Part shown: in pieces, positions 25,308-32,659 of the stretch
Numbering within the stretch: position 1 is the first letter of the stretch
How the letters are laid out: the number at the start of each line of letters is the position of its first letter
NCBI GenBank assembly: GCA_902491395.1
Contig: CABUHO010000001.1
Span: forward strand, 62,001-126,000
Direction of reading: 5' to 3'
DNA length: 64,000 bases
Source of the DNA: an uncultured Collinsella sp.
Lineage (GTDB): Bacteria; Actinomycetota; Coriobacteriia; Coriobacteriales; Coriobacteriaceae
Notes under the pieces: generated by a model
Told to the model about the DNA's origin: nothing
The model's database searches: none
Seen by the model: only the letters and a program-made list of their open reading frames with translations
Made by a program: the position numbers and the translations under genes

Positions 25308-27251
25308 CTAATCCTGCGATTGGGACCTCTCCTTCAGCCATTCGCTATTGAGCAAACGAATAACGTGCTGCAATCCCGCAGGGGGCACAACGGACTCGTT
25401 CATCTCTACGATACGATCGGAATTCGCTGCGCAATCGTATAGAAGCGCTTTGACATCCGGGGGCAGAACAGCACCGCTATTGTTCTTGGCGATCGCCTTA
25501 TCCATTTCGCAAGAGGACAGAAATACGTTGAGCACCGGCAATCCATCCGCCGTCTCCCCGCGAGCAACAAACCAGTGGCAACCCTTCTGCCACAGCTTGT
25601 CTTCCTCTCCTTCGGCAAAGAAAACCTCAATCAATTGATCGCCCTCGCGTCCATCAGGACGATTGACCACACGAGCAACCAGGGGTCCAATAGAAGATGC
25701 CTTCTGTATTACCCCCGCAAGGAACTCTAGACCAAGCGTCGCGGAGGGGACTACAAATGTGGCACAGAATCGCTTGTCAGCAAGCGGATCATCATAGAGG
25801 CGGAATTGAAGCGCAGTAAGATCGTCACTCAACTTGCCCGCTTTTTCATATTCACCCGCCCGACAGGCTTGAAGAAATTCATCGAAGGAACCACGTGGCA
25901 AAGATCGCTTCGAATCCAACGATACGCCCCACCGGTTGGCCGCCTCCTGATTGATTTGCGCGACCGCATATATAAAGGCATGCTTTGTAGCCTCAAGAAA
26001 ATCGAGCATTTGATCAGCAAACGGAGCCACAGCTTGGAAAGCCGCTTCCATATCTGGACGCAGCATCTTGCCTTCTTTGCGAAGACCATATGCCTGATTA
26101 AACAGGCCATACAGCGGAATCAGGTACAAGACATGGCCCCTTATTGTCGATTTAACCTGTACAGCGAAGGAGTCCCACCACTGTTTGCCCATATCAACGC
26201 CTGAAGGGACCAACAAAATTAAGTCACCTGTGTAATACCAATTATCCGGCCCGTGTGCAATTTGCCAGCCCTCCTGACCCATACGACGTCCAAGTTCGAC
26301 GACCGCTTGATGCGGATCAACGGATGAGTCAAGAATCGTGTAAGACTCGGTATCTTCGACCGTTCCGTCGACAGGAGACGGGAACCTCACCTTTTTGAAG
26401 CCCGCGGCCAGCGCAAGAAGGTCGTTCGAATTCTCGTCTATCGCCTCCGTCATCGAAGCCTCAACCGGATTGTACGGCAGCTCCGTATCGGCAACCCAAG
26501 GAACAGGGCGCAGCGGTTCGTTCCCCTTTGAATTTAGTCTGGCGAACGTCATCGCGACAACACGATCAGCCCAAAGGAGGACATCGGGGCCAACAAACAC
26601 GCGATGATCAGTTTTGCGAATGCGGTAATAGTAAAAAATGGCATCGTTCCCATAGACCTCTTGCACTATCAGGCTGAAGGGGTTCGCCTCAATTGGATTC
26701 TCGAGATCGGCAACATTCGCGGAGATGACAATTCCGCCCCCGCAAGTAATGTCACGATCGATTTTTATTTTCAAAATCGCCCTGTCGTAGGCTTCGGCGA
26801 CATCGATAAGTTCAAGCGCCAAATCATCCAGCGAGACAGAGCCCCCATCTCTAACAATAAAAGCATCGCAGTTAGAAACGTTGCAAAAGCCAATTGCGTC
26901 GGAAATCTGAATCTCATGTGGCTTACTTACGCTTCCTGCAACATCCCAAAGCTCGTCAGGAAAGCAACGGTCTGTAAGCATTCGGTCGACGACCTCATTC
27001 CACGAAAAGTCCGGGAAGACGTAGTCGGGTAGCACCTTTGATGTCGTAGCCGCTTTGGTGGTCCCTGCCTGCGAAGCGCCGCATTTCCCACAAAACATCG
27101 CTCCCGGCAATAGCGGAGCACCGCATTGCGTGCAAAATGCGCTCTCCGCCTGGGTGCTCGCCGCCACGTCCGCAGCATCGGCAGCCGTCTTGATATTCAG
27201 AGCGCTTCCCGCAGATGACAGCCCAGACTTTAAGTTGTCAAACAGGCCCAT
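25308..27251 (-). CDS. Large MGLF/zinc-ribbon protein of the kinase operon
   Basis: A 647-residue protein of unknown function. It begins MGLFDNLKSGLSSAGSAL, an amphipathic start shared with two other proteins of the cluster. A zinc ribbon follows at about 39-59 (CTQCG...CGKCG). The rest (about 75-647) is a long alpha/beta region with no recognised domain; a central part (about 285-500) has the look of a nucleotide- or ligand-binding fold but no motif I can name. No signal peptide or membrane helix. It has its own regulon promoter at 27289-27324 and lies downstream of the kinase-FHA pair. ATG 27251 has AAGGGA upstream. Confidence 0.7.
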   Translation of the reverse strand: MGLFDNLKSGLSSAGSALNIKTAADAADVAASTQAESAFCTQCGAPLLPGAMFCGKCGASQAGTTKAATTSKVLPDYVFPDFSWNEVVDRMLTDRCFPDELWDVAGSVSKPHEIQISDAIGFCNVSNCDAFIVRDGGSVSLDDLALELIDVAEAYDRAILKIKIDRDITCGGGIVISANVADLENPIEANPFSLIVQEVYGNDAIFYYYRIRKTDHRVFVGPDVLLWADRVVAMTFARLNSKGNEPLRPVPWVADTELPYNPVEASMTEAIDENSNDLLALAAGFKKVRFPSPVDGTVEDTESYTILDSSVDPHQAVVELGRRMGQEGWQIAHGPDNWYYTGDLILLVPSGVDMGKQWWDSFAVQVKSTIRGHVLYLIPLYGLFNQAYGLRKEGKMLRPDMEAAFQAVAPFADQMLDFLEATKHAFIYAVAQINQEAANRWGVSLDSKRSLPRGSFDEFLQACRAGEYEKAGKLSDDLTALQFRLYDDPLADKRFCATFVVPSATLGLEFLAGVIQKASSIGPLVARVVNRPDGREGDQLIEVFFAEGEEDKLWQKGCHWFVARGETADGLPVLNVFLSSCEMDKAIAKNNSGAVLPPDVKALLYDCAANSDRIVEMNESVVPPAGLQHVIRLLNSEWLKERSQSQD

Positions 27252-27288
27252 AGCGTGTCCCTTCTCGTTGGAATGATTCCTTTATCTT

Positions 27289-27324
27289 TTTGTAAACCCA
27301 ATAGGACAAAAAACGTTGCGCAAC
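27289..27324 (-). promoter_or_regulatory. Regulon promoter P3 (25308-27251 gene): palindrome + -10
   Basis: GTTGCGCAAC at 27315-27324, 20 nt, then TACAAA (27289-27294) on the minus strand, 37 nt before the ATG at 27251. Confidence 0.65.
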
Positions 27325-27355
27325 ACCGCCGAACGGTTGGAAGTAGAAACTGTGG

Positions 27356-28336
27356 CTATCCGATTTTGCCTCGCGCGACGATATACGTCACTTTGCCGCC
27401 AAGGCAAAGCTCATCGCCCACTTTGATTTCCACCGGTGGGTATTCTCGTCCCGGTTCGGCCTCGGCACTCGAAGGCTCAATAACCGTCAAGTCCTCTGTA
27501 CCGCGTTTGAGTACTGTTCCCGCTGTTGAACCAAGACCTTGCGCATACCAACGACCGCCCTCACACCAAATACGAAGGTGACGGGCGCTTACACAGCCAT
27601 CGGGCGCACCGATCACGTTTGTACCAGTTGGCAAATAGCCAATGACAGTGCCTTCTGGGTCTTGGGACAGCTCATATGCCGGCAGGCGCACGACACTGCC
27701 CTCCCGCAAGATAAGGCCTAGCGTTGTAGAAGCGCTATCGACAGGGCTCGCTACGGAGGCATAGTCATCTTTGCCGTTATCGAGTCTAAGCGTCGTTGAG
27801 CTAAAGTGCCCGCCCATGCATCGCTCCAGAAAGTCCTCGACTAGCTCTGCCGCACGCGTCGGATCCTGGAGGCAGCCCGCCACCACAAACAGCATGACGA
27901 ACAGAGCGGCTCTATCCTTGCCGGCGGGAAGCACTGCCATGTCGATGCACCTGACCGCATTAAGATACGTTTGCCCGCTCAACCCCCACGCATCGAATGC
28001 ATCGGCCATAGCATGGGCAGCCGGTCCGCGGTAGTGATCAGCAATTTTAACGCGCGATGCCGCGCCGGAGCCCTGACGTGCCGCCAGCCGCGCCATAACG
28101 TTGAGCGAGGCGTTTTGGAGATCGCCAAAATGCGAGGAATTTGTCTTAGATGGAACAATATCAACGTAGTTGCGCATGATGCTCGAACGATGCATGACCT
28201 CGAGCGACTCACGAGGAGACATGCCACCGGCAACAGGTCGAACGGAAAGCAATAGGCAGCAGGCATCGTGATAGTCGAGGCCTGCAAACCCTCTTAAATC
28301 CTCGAACATGATACGGCGCGGTGTTATCTCTGCCAT
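27356..28336 (-). CDS. FHA-domain protein paired with Ser/Thr kinase
   Basis: A 326-residue protein. Residues about 225-326 form a forkhead-associated (FHA) domain, which binds phosphothreonine: GTVIGYLPTGTNV, then VSARHLRIW (the SxxH core) and GLGSTAGTVL (the S/T-NG-like loop). The N-terminal 200 residues are a helical domain shared with the protein at 47511-48443 (both have FEDLRGF or YGDLRSF near the start, a Y-GPAA motif and a helical AGCLQ/ACGCLQ region) and otherwise unrecognised. It overlaps the kinase gene by 13 nt, so the two are co-translated. It probably reads the kinase's phosphorylation state. Confidence 0.85.
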   Translation of the reverse strand: MAEITPRRIMFEDLRGFAGLDYHDACCLLLSVRPVAGGMSPRESLEVMHRSSIMRNYVDIVPSKTNSSHFGDLQNASLNVMARLAARQGSGAASRVKIADHYRGPAAHAMADAFDAWGLSGQTYLNAVRCIDMAVLPAGKDRAALFVMLFVVAGCLQDPTRAAELVEDFLERCMGGHFSSTTLRLDNGKDDYASVASPVDSASTTLGLILREGSVVRLPAYELSQDPEGTVIGYLPTGTNVIGAPDGCVSARHLRIWCEGGRWYAQGLGSTAGTVLKRGTEDLTVIEPSSAEAEPGREYPPVEIKVGDELCLGGKVTYIVARGKIG

Positions 28337-30255
28337 AAAGCATCCTCCTCTGCAGGGGCTGCGCCCTGACCATCATCGTTAGCGCCATTCGTTTCTTGAA
28401 CCTCAGAAATCTCCTGGGGGCCGGGGAGTTCCGACCCAAATGCAGTCCGCGCAATACACGACACGGCGCTAAGCGCAAACATAATTGCCAAAATCGTCAG
28501 CAATCGCCAGCCGAGTTTTCGCACGGGACGCGAATGACGGACGTCCCTAAACCCAATAGATGCGCCACTGCTCGAAACGGCCCCTCGTTTCTTTTTTCTC
28601 GAACTCGAAAAGCCCGAGGGAACAGGGGGCGCCGGTGCAGAAGTCGCCGACGCAGGAGGCGGTACGGGAGGCGCAGGGGGCGGCACGGGGCTCGAAGAAG
28701 CAGAGGCAGAACGGGGTTTCGAGGCGCGGGCGGTACCTGATCCTCCACCTCTTTTCGGTCGCGGCGATGCAGCCCCCGCGGCGGCCCCAGCGGCTGCCGA
28801 GCCCGCAGCAGCACCAGCAGCGGCACCAGCAGCGGCTGCGGCGGATGCAGCGCCGGCCCTCGCCGTCGATGCAGCGCCAGCCCCCGCCGCCGCGGCGCCT
28901 GCCGCACTCCGTGCGGTGCCAGGCGTAGGCACGGGCACCGGCGTGGGAACCGGAACGTGCTCCGCACCGGAAGCATCAAAATAAACATCAGGCTCAGACC
29001 AAGCGTCCCCTGTTGGCTCCGGCTCGGACACCGGAGTTTTACGGGACGTTTCAAAGCGCTCCTCGGCACGCGGCATAGGCACAGTTGCCGGTTCTGCCAC
29101 CGGAGCCGCAAAGTCGTTCTCGAACGGGTTGGATTCCGTAAGAGGCACGACCACCGCATTGCCAGCAGGCATCGTTTCATCCCAGCCCGAATCCGCATCA
29201 TGTTTTTCAGGCAGTTCAACCGGCTTGGGAGCTGCGACCGTTCCGTTTCGTTGACGACCCTCATACCAGCATTCAAGCTCGTACAAAAGGCCATCCACCG
29301 TTGGCCTGGCCTCCTGAGAAGGTCTGATACCGCTCATAATCGCATTGAGTAACGGCGCCTCGTATGAGCGCCGGGCAACAAGCAGTTTTGGATCCATACT
29401 CATTTTGGTGCGATAATCTGACCCTCCAAGAGAGTGGGTAAGGTCGAATGGCGTATGCCCCGCGTAAAGTTCATACAGCACGCTGCAGAGTGCATAGATA
29501 TCAATCGCAGGATTGTTTCTAAGCTCTTCCACGCCCTCCACGTCTGCCGTCAGCATCTCGGGAGGAGCGTAATCTCGCGTGGCCCCACGCATCATGCCCA
29601 CACGTTGCGTAAAGGCCATGGGGATATCTTGGCATTCTGTGGTCGAATTGCCAAAATCGATCAGGCACGTATCGAAGGCGCCGGCAGCAACCTGCTGAGA
29701 CAGGCTCATATCCTTGGTGCGAAACATAATGTTATTCGGGGAAATATCGCGATGCACGAGGCGACTGTTCAGGCGCTCGACACCCTGCAAGATCTCCAAG
29801 ACCGAAATGCCCACTTGCGCCACGACCTCACCCTGAACACCGTCTCCTTCATGAGGCAGATCGGGTACAGCATGCGCCAGCGTGGTGCCCTCGATCCATT
29901 CCATAAGGATAAGCGGCTCACCCTTCCACGAACCATAGCCATAGACCTGTGGAAATCCTTTTAGCCTAGATACTGCGAGCTGGTTTTTATATTCTTCGAA
30001 CAGCATCTCCCTCAGCTCAGAAGACGAGCAATCGCTGTTGGAATCGGGTGCGTTTAACCGTTTGAGGGCAAAAACCTCTTCGTAAAGGTTCACCACCTTG
30101 GCAACCGCACCAAAACCACCGTGAAGCGTGCTCCCCGGTTGAAGAAAGAGCATATTAAAACGCGATGCGAGCTCCTGCTCACGCCCGGGCTCCGCAGGAA
30201 TGCTGGGCGTAAAACCATCAAGCTGCACAACCTCGAGCTGTTCCAAATTATCCAT
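28324..30255 (-). CDS. Membrane Ser/Thr protein kinase (kinase 1)
   Basis: A 643-residue kinase. Gly-rich loop near 41-54 (GSTLHGGFGAVAKV), ATP-binding lysine K65 in VFALKRL, catalytic loop HRDISPNN (168-175), DFG at 200-202, APE-like APPEML, so catalytically complete. About residues 410-580 are Pro/Ala-rich low complexity, followed by one membrane helix (WRLLTILAIMFALSAVSC, about 583-600) and a short outside tail of about 40 residues. The kinase thus faces the cytoplasm with almost no sensor outside, unlike PASTA kinases. It is the first gene of the kinase-FHA pair; the promoter (30285-30320) has the regulon palindrome. ATG 30255 has GGGGGAG upstream. Confidence 0.92.
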   Translation of the reverse strand: MDNLEQLEVVQLDGFTPSIPAEPGREQELASRFNMLFLQPGSTLHGGFGAVAKVVNLYEEVFALKRLNAPDSNSDCSSSELREMLFEEYKNQLAVSRLKGFPQVYGYGSWKGEPLILMEWIEGTTLAHAVPDLPHEGDGVQGEVVAQVGISVLEILQGVERLNSRLVHRDISPNNIMFRTKDMSLSQQVAAGAFDTCLIDFGNSTTECQDIPMAFTQRVGMMRGATRDYAPPEMLTADVEGVEELRNNPAIDIYALCSVLYELYAGHTPFDLTHSLGGSDYRTKMSMDPKLLVARRSYEAPLLNAIMSGIRPSQEARPTVDGLLYELECWYEGRQRNGTVAAPKPVELPEKHDADSGWDETMPAGNAVVVPLTESNPFENDFAAPVAEPATVPMPRAEERFETSRKTPVSEPEPTGDAWSEPDVYFDASGAEHVPVPTPVPVPTPGTARSAAGAAAAGAGAASTARAGAASAAAAAGAAAGAAAGSAAAGAAAGAASPRPKRGGGSGTARASKPRSASASSSPVPPPAPPVPPPASATSAPAPPVPSGFSSSRKKKRGAVSSSGASIGFRDVRHSRPVRKLGWRLLTILAIMFALSAVSCIARTAFGSELPGPQEISEVQETNGANDDGQGAAPAEEDALWQR

Positions 30256-30284
30256 GGCTCCCCCATTGCAATCGTCTGAGCAAA

Positions 30285-30320
30285 AGTATCACGCAGGCAT
30301 GCCTGAATATGTTGCGCAAC
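30285..30320 (-). promoter_or_regulatory. Regulon promoter P4 (kinase 1 operon): palindrome + -10
   Basis: GTTGCGCAAC at 30311-30320, 20 nt, then GATACT (30285-30290) on the minus strand, 29 nt before the kinase ATG. The palindrome is shared with the divergent promoter P5. Confidence 0.7.
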
Positions 30321-30346
30321 AGGCACGAAAAGGGCTGTCGGATAAT
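30311..30346 (+). promoter_or_regulatory. Regulon promoter P5 (30399 gene): palindrome + -10
   Basis: The same palindrome read in the plus direction: 20 nt to GATAAT (30341-30346), 52 nt before the ATG at 30399. One site therefore serves two divergent promoters with identical spacing. Confidence 0.7.
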
Positions 30347-30398
30347 TTGCACTGAGAGTACGCCTGCCCTATGCAGGCAAATTGTGAGAGGAGGCCAC

Positions 30399-30824
30399 AT
30401 GACCGCATCAGATATCACTGTCGAACAACTACAGAAACGATGCGCGCCCGGATACCCCATGGGGCCCATAGTGGTGTCCGGAGCTCAGCGCTTTGCAGAC
30501 ACGACATGGTCCGATTTTGCATTTCGGGCCGCAAAGCAAGAGGAGTTGCGCATAACCGTGCGTACGGGACTCGAGGCAATCCAGGGAGGTGTCTTTTTTG
30601 GAAAGCGCCTGCGAGCCTTAGAACTAAATCTGCTTCGTCCCGAAGGACCGGCACGCATCTACATAACGGTAGAAGCATGCTCTAGCAACGCAAAGCTCAT
30701 GGCGTGGCGCTGTGATCTCTCCGGAAACAATGCGACGACCAACAAACAAGTCGAAAGTCTTATGAAGGCCATCGGCAACATTGCAACCGAAAGCACAGCA
30801 ATGGGAGCGACGACACTCCCCTAG
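30399..30824 (+). CDS. Small unknown cytoplasmic protein of the cluster
   Basis: A 141-residue protein with no recognised domain. It has a predicted alpha/beta pattern (RITVRTGLEAIQGGVFFGKRL, then ARIYITVEAC) and no membrane helix or zinc ribbon. The ATG at 30399 follows GAGGAGG by 4 nt; the frame extends to 30309 but the extra codons lie over the promoter and operator, so they are not coding. It is transcribed divergently from kinase 1 from a shared operator and has its own terminator, so it is probably a regulated single-gene unit. Confidence 0.7.
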   Translation: MTASDITVEQLQKRCAPGYPMGPIVVSGAQRFADTTWSDFAFRAAKQEELRITVRTGLEAIQGGVFFGKRLRALELNLLRPEGPARIYITVEACSSNAKLMAWRCDLSGNNATTNKQVESLMKAIGNIATESTAMGATTLP

Positions 30825-30835
30825 CATAATATGTA

Positions 30836-30861
30836 AATGGGGCGGCTTTGACCGCCCCATT
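30836..30861 (+). terminator. Terminator of the 30399 gene
   Basis: A 10-bp perfect stem AATGGGGCGG/CCGCCCCATT with a 6-nt loop and a short T-rich tail, 12 nt after the stop. Confidence 0.75.
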
Positions 30862-30897
30862 CTTATAACAAGATGAACCTCTGGCCCTAACAACAAA

Positions 30898-30934
30898 TCC
30901 GCCCTCATTTCCTTAAGCAAGAAATGAGGGCGGA
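30898..30934 (-). terminator. Terminator of the long GTPase/Hsp70 operon
   Basis: A 14-bp perfect stem TCCGCCCTCATTTC/GAAATGAGGGCGGA with a 9-nt loop, read on the minus strand into TTTGTTGTT. It lies about 80 nt after the last gene of the 13-gene operon. Confidence 0.7.
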
Positions 30935-31013
30935 TGATATAGCTTGCATGCTTACAGTTGATCAACACAAGAATTGGCGAGTCGATTTACGACCTGGAAC
31001 CCTCCAAGTTAGC

Positions 31014-31847
31014 TTAGCCATTCATTTGGTGGTCGTTCAAAGAAGCAAAGGCAAAGATAACCCCGTTCGTTGCAGTTGAAATAAACTCGCTAAAAGTGTC
31101 GTGAAGGGCAGCAAACCCGGCAAGTCTCTCATTCTCGTCGTTGGACAAGATGACACCGGCATCGGCCTTGGCCTGCAGCTCGTAAGCATCGCCAACCATA
31201 TACAGGTAATAAACGGCGCCATCTCTCACGTTTTCTTGTACGAGCGTGAAATACATCATTTTTTCCAAGCGCCTCCCCACCTCAGCAGAATAGATACGAA
31301 CCACCTGTCGATAATCTGCGGGCAGCATGTCTACATTAACAATGAGCTTATGCTTAAAAAACTGTTCAGATAGGCCTTTGATTACTCCAGCAACCTTTTG
31401 AATAGCCATCTCATTGCCATGAAGTAGGAAATGAGAATTAACCTCTTCAGTTCCAAAAACAGGATCGGCATGTGTAACCTTTTGGTAAGCCGCAGCTCCT
31501 TCGAGCAAGGACATCTGGTTGCAGCCCGTATCCAAAAACGCTTGCAATGTATCAGTCGGCATAAGATGCGGAGGTTCGACCGGAACGGCCTGATGCTCCG
31601 GCGCAACGCCCATCACCGGTTCTCCGCACTTGGGGCAGAACTTGGTACCCGGCTCGAGGGAGGCGCCGCATGCGCCGCAGAACTTTGGCTCCTCGGAGGC
31701 AGCCTGCTTTTGAGCAGGGGCAGTCTCCTTTGCGGGTACGGGTTTTTGAGCAGTATTTTCCTTAGTGGAAGGCGCAGTGTCCTGCTCTTCGTCTACGCCG
31801 TTGTATCCGTCTTTAAATGCTTGAACAAAAGAACCAAACAGTCCCAT
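31014..31847 (-). CDS. MGLF/zinc-ribbon protein, last gene of the long operon
   Basis: A 277-residue protein. It begins MGLFGSFVQAFKDGYNGV (amphipathic start), followed by a charged Pro/Ala/Lys linker and a zinc ribbon (CGACGASLEPGTKFCPKCG, about 57-75). From about 95 to the end is an unrecognised domain (IVNVDMLPADYRQVVRIYSAEVG and so on). It resembles in layout, though not clearly in sequence, the 647-residue protein at 25308-27251. The ATG at 31847 follows AAAGGAG. No catalytic motif was seen. Confidence 0.72.
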   Translation of the reverse strand: MGLFGSFVQAFKDGYNGVDEEQDTAPSTKENTAQKPVPAKETAPAQKQAASEEPKFCGACGASLEPGTKFCPKCGEPVMGVAPEHQAVPVEPPHLMPTDTLQAFLDTGCNQMSLLEGAAAYQKVTHADPVFGTEEVNSHFLLHGNEMAIQKVAGVIKGLSEQFFKHKLIVNVDMLPADYRQVVRIYSAEVGRRLEKMMYFTLVQENVRDGAVYYLYMVGDAYELQAKADAGVILSNDENERLAGFAALHDTFSEFISTATNGVIFAFASLNDHQMNG

Positions 31848-31906
31848 GGTGTTCTCCTTTTTTAGATTAGTAGTTGTATACAAGGGAACTAAATCCCATC
31901 GTTCCC

Positions 31907-32185
31907 CTACGAGCGCTTATGGAAAAACAGTTTGTAACAAATAAACGCTGCCACCAGGGCAAACAGAAAGCCTTCCCAGTTGCCTCGGATGAGCGCCGTA
32001 AGGCCGATGAGCAGCATTGCCAAAGCCCCCACGACGCCAATGAGCACCCAGTTGGCGGCAAAGTAAACAGAAGGCCCACGCCTCCTGTGCTCAGAAAAGG
32101 ACATCTTGCTCGGCGAGTACGCGCCATGTCCACCCTTTTGCCTTCTCGAATCATATTGAGGACGCCAAGAACCGCTTCCAGCCAT
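31907..32185 (-). CDS. Small membrane protein with two TM helices
   Basis: A 92-residue protein. A polar, Arg/Ser-rich N-terminus of about 40 residues is followed by two hydrophobic segments (VLIGVVGALAMLLIGLTALI and GFLFALVAAFICYKLFF) with a short Arg/Trp-containing turn between them, ending in KRS. Function unknown. It lies in the long operon between two MGLF-type genes, 45 nt from the one upstream. Confidence 0.65.
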   Translation of the reverse strand: MAGSGSWRPQYDSRRQKGGHGAYSPSKMSFSEHRRRGPSVYFAANWVLIGVVGALAMLLIGLTALIRGNWEGFLFALVAAFICYKLFFHKRS

Positions 32186-32230
32186 TCTTCTTACCTTCTT
32201 CCTATCAGAACGAGCAACCCGCCGTCCTCG

Positions 32231-32632
32231 TTACATCCAATGACTCATTACGTAGTTCTCAAAGCGCTGGCCGTCAGCCGGAACCAAGCGAATGCGAACA
32301 AGCTTTCTGGTGCCCATAATCTTGAGCGTATAGCAACGCTTCCCAAACTCGGTCCAACGCTCAAAATCTCGAACGTGGCTACCCACGCGGATGATGCGCT
32401 CGACCTCTTGAGCCGGGCCAACCAACGCAGAAATAGGATCTTCCATGGCACGCTTAATCTGCTCGGTGCGCGGCTCCCTAGTGCGGAGCTTAATGTAGTT
32501 GGAATAAAGACCCATATGGCAAATCATGCCATCGACATCGGCGCCGATAAACGACTCATCGGCATCGGAATAGCCTGCCGCCTTACCGTAAGCGCCCTGC
32601 GCCAGCCCAGAAACCTTATTAAACAACCCCAT
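32231..32632 (-). CDS. MGLF-type unknown protein (133 aa)
   Basis: A 133-residue protein beginning MGLFNKVSGLAQGAYGKAAG, again the amphipathic MGLF start seen in other cluster members, followed by a compact alpha/beta domain (VDGMICHMGLYSNYIKLRT, then a basic LKIMGTRKLVRIRLV strand pair) of unknown type. No zinc ribbon. I start at 32632 by analogy with the other MGLF proteins; upstream in-frame ATG/GTG codons at 32638 and 32641 are possible. A regulon-type palindrome with -10 lies 90-99 nt upstream inside the preceding gene, so it may also have its own promoter. Confidence 0.65.
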   Translation of the reverse strand: MGLFNKVSGLAQGAYGKAAGYSDADESFIGADVDGMICHMGLYSNYIKLRTREPRTEQIKRAMEDPISALVGPAQEVERIIRVGSHVRDFERWTEFGKRCYTLKIMGTRKLVRIRLVPADGQRFENYVMSHWM

Positions 32633-32659
32633 GGTCATCACCCGTCTGCTTAAACTTAC

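Noticed and set aside
27325..27350. Plus-direction promoter from the palindrome at 27315
   Set aside because: A hexamer TAGAAA lies at 19 nt, not 20, and no plus-strand gene follows.
30347..30390. TPP-like riboswitch (CTGAGA) before the 30399 gene
   Set aside because: Only the CTGAGA hexamer matches; the rest of the thi-box and its pairings are absent.
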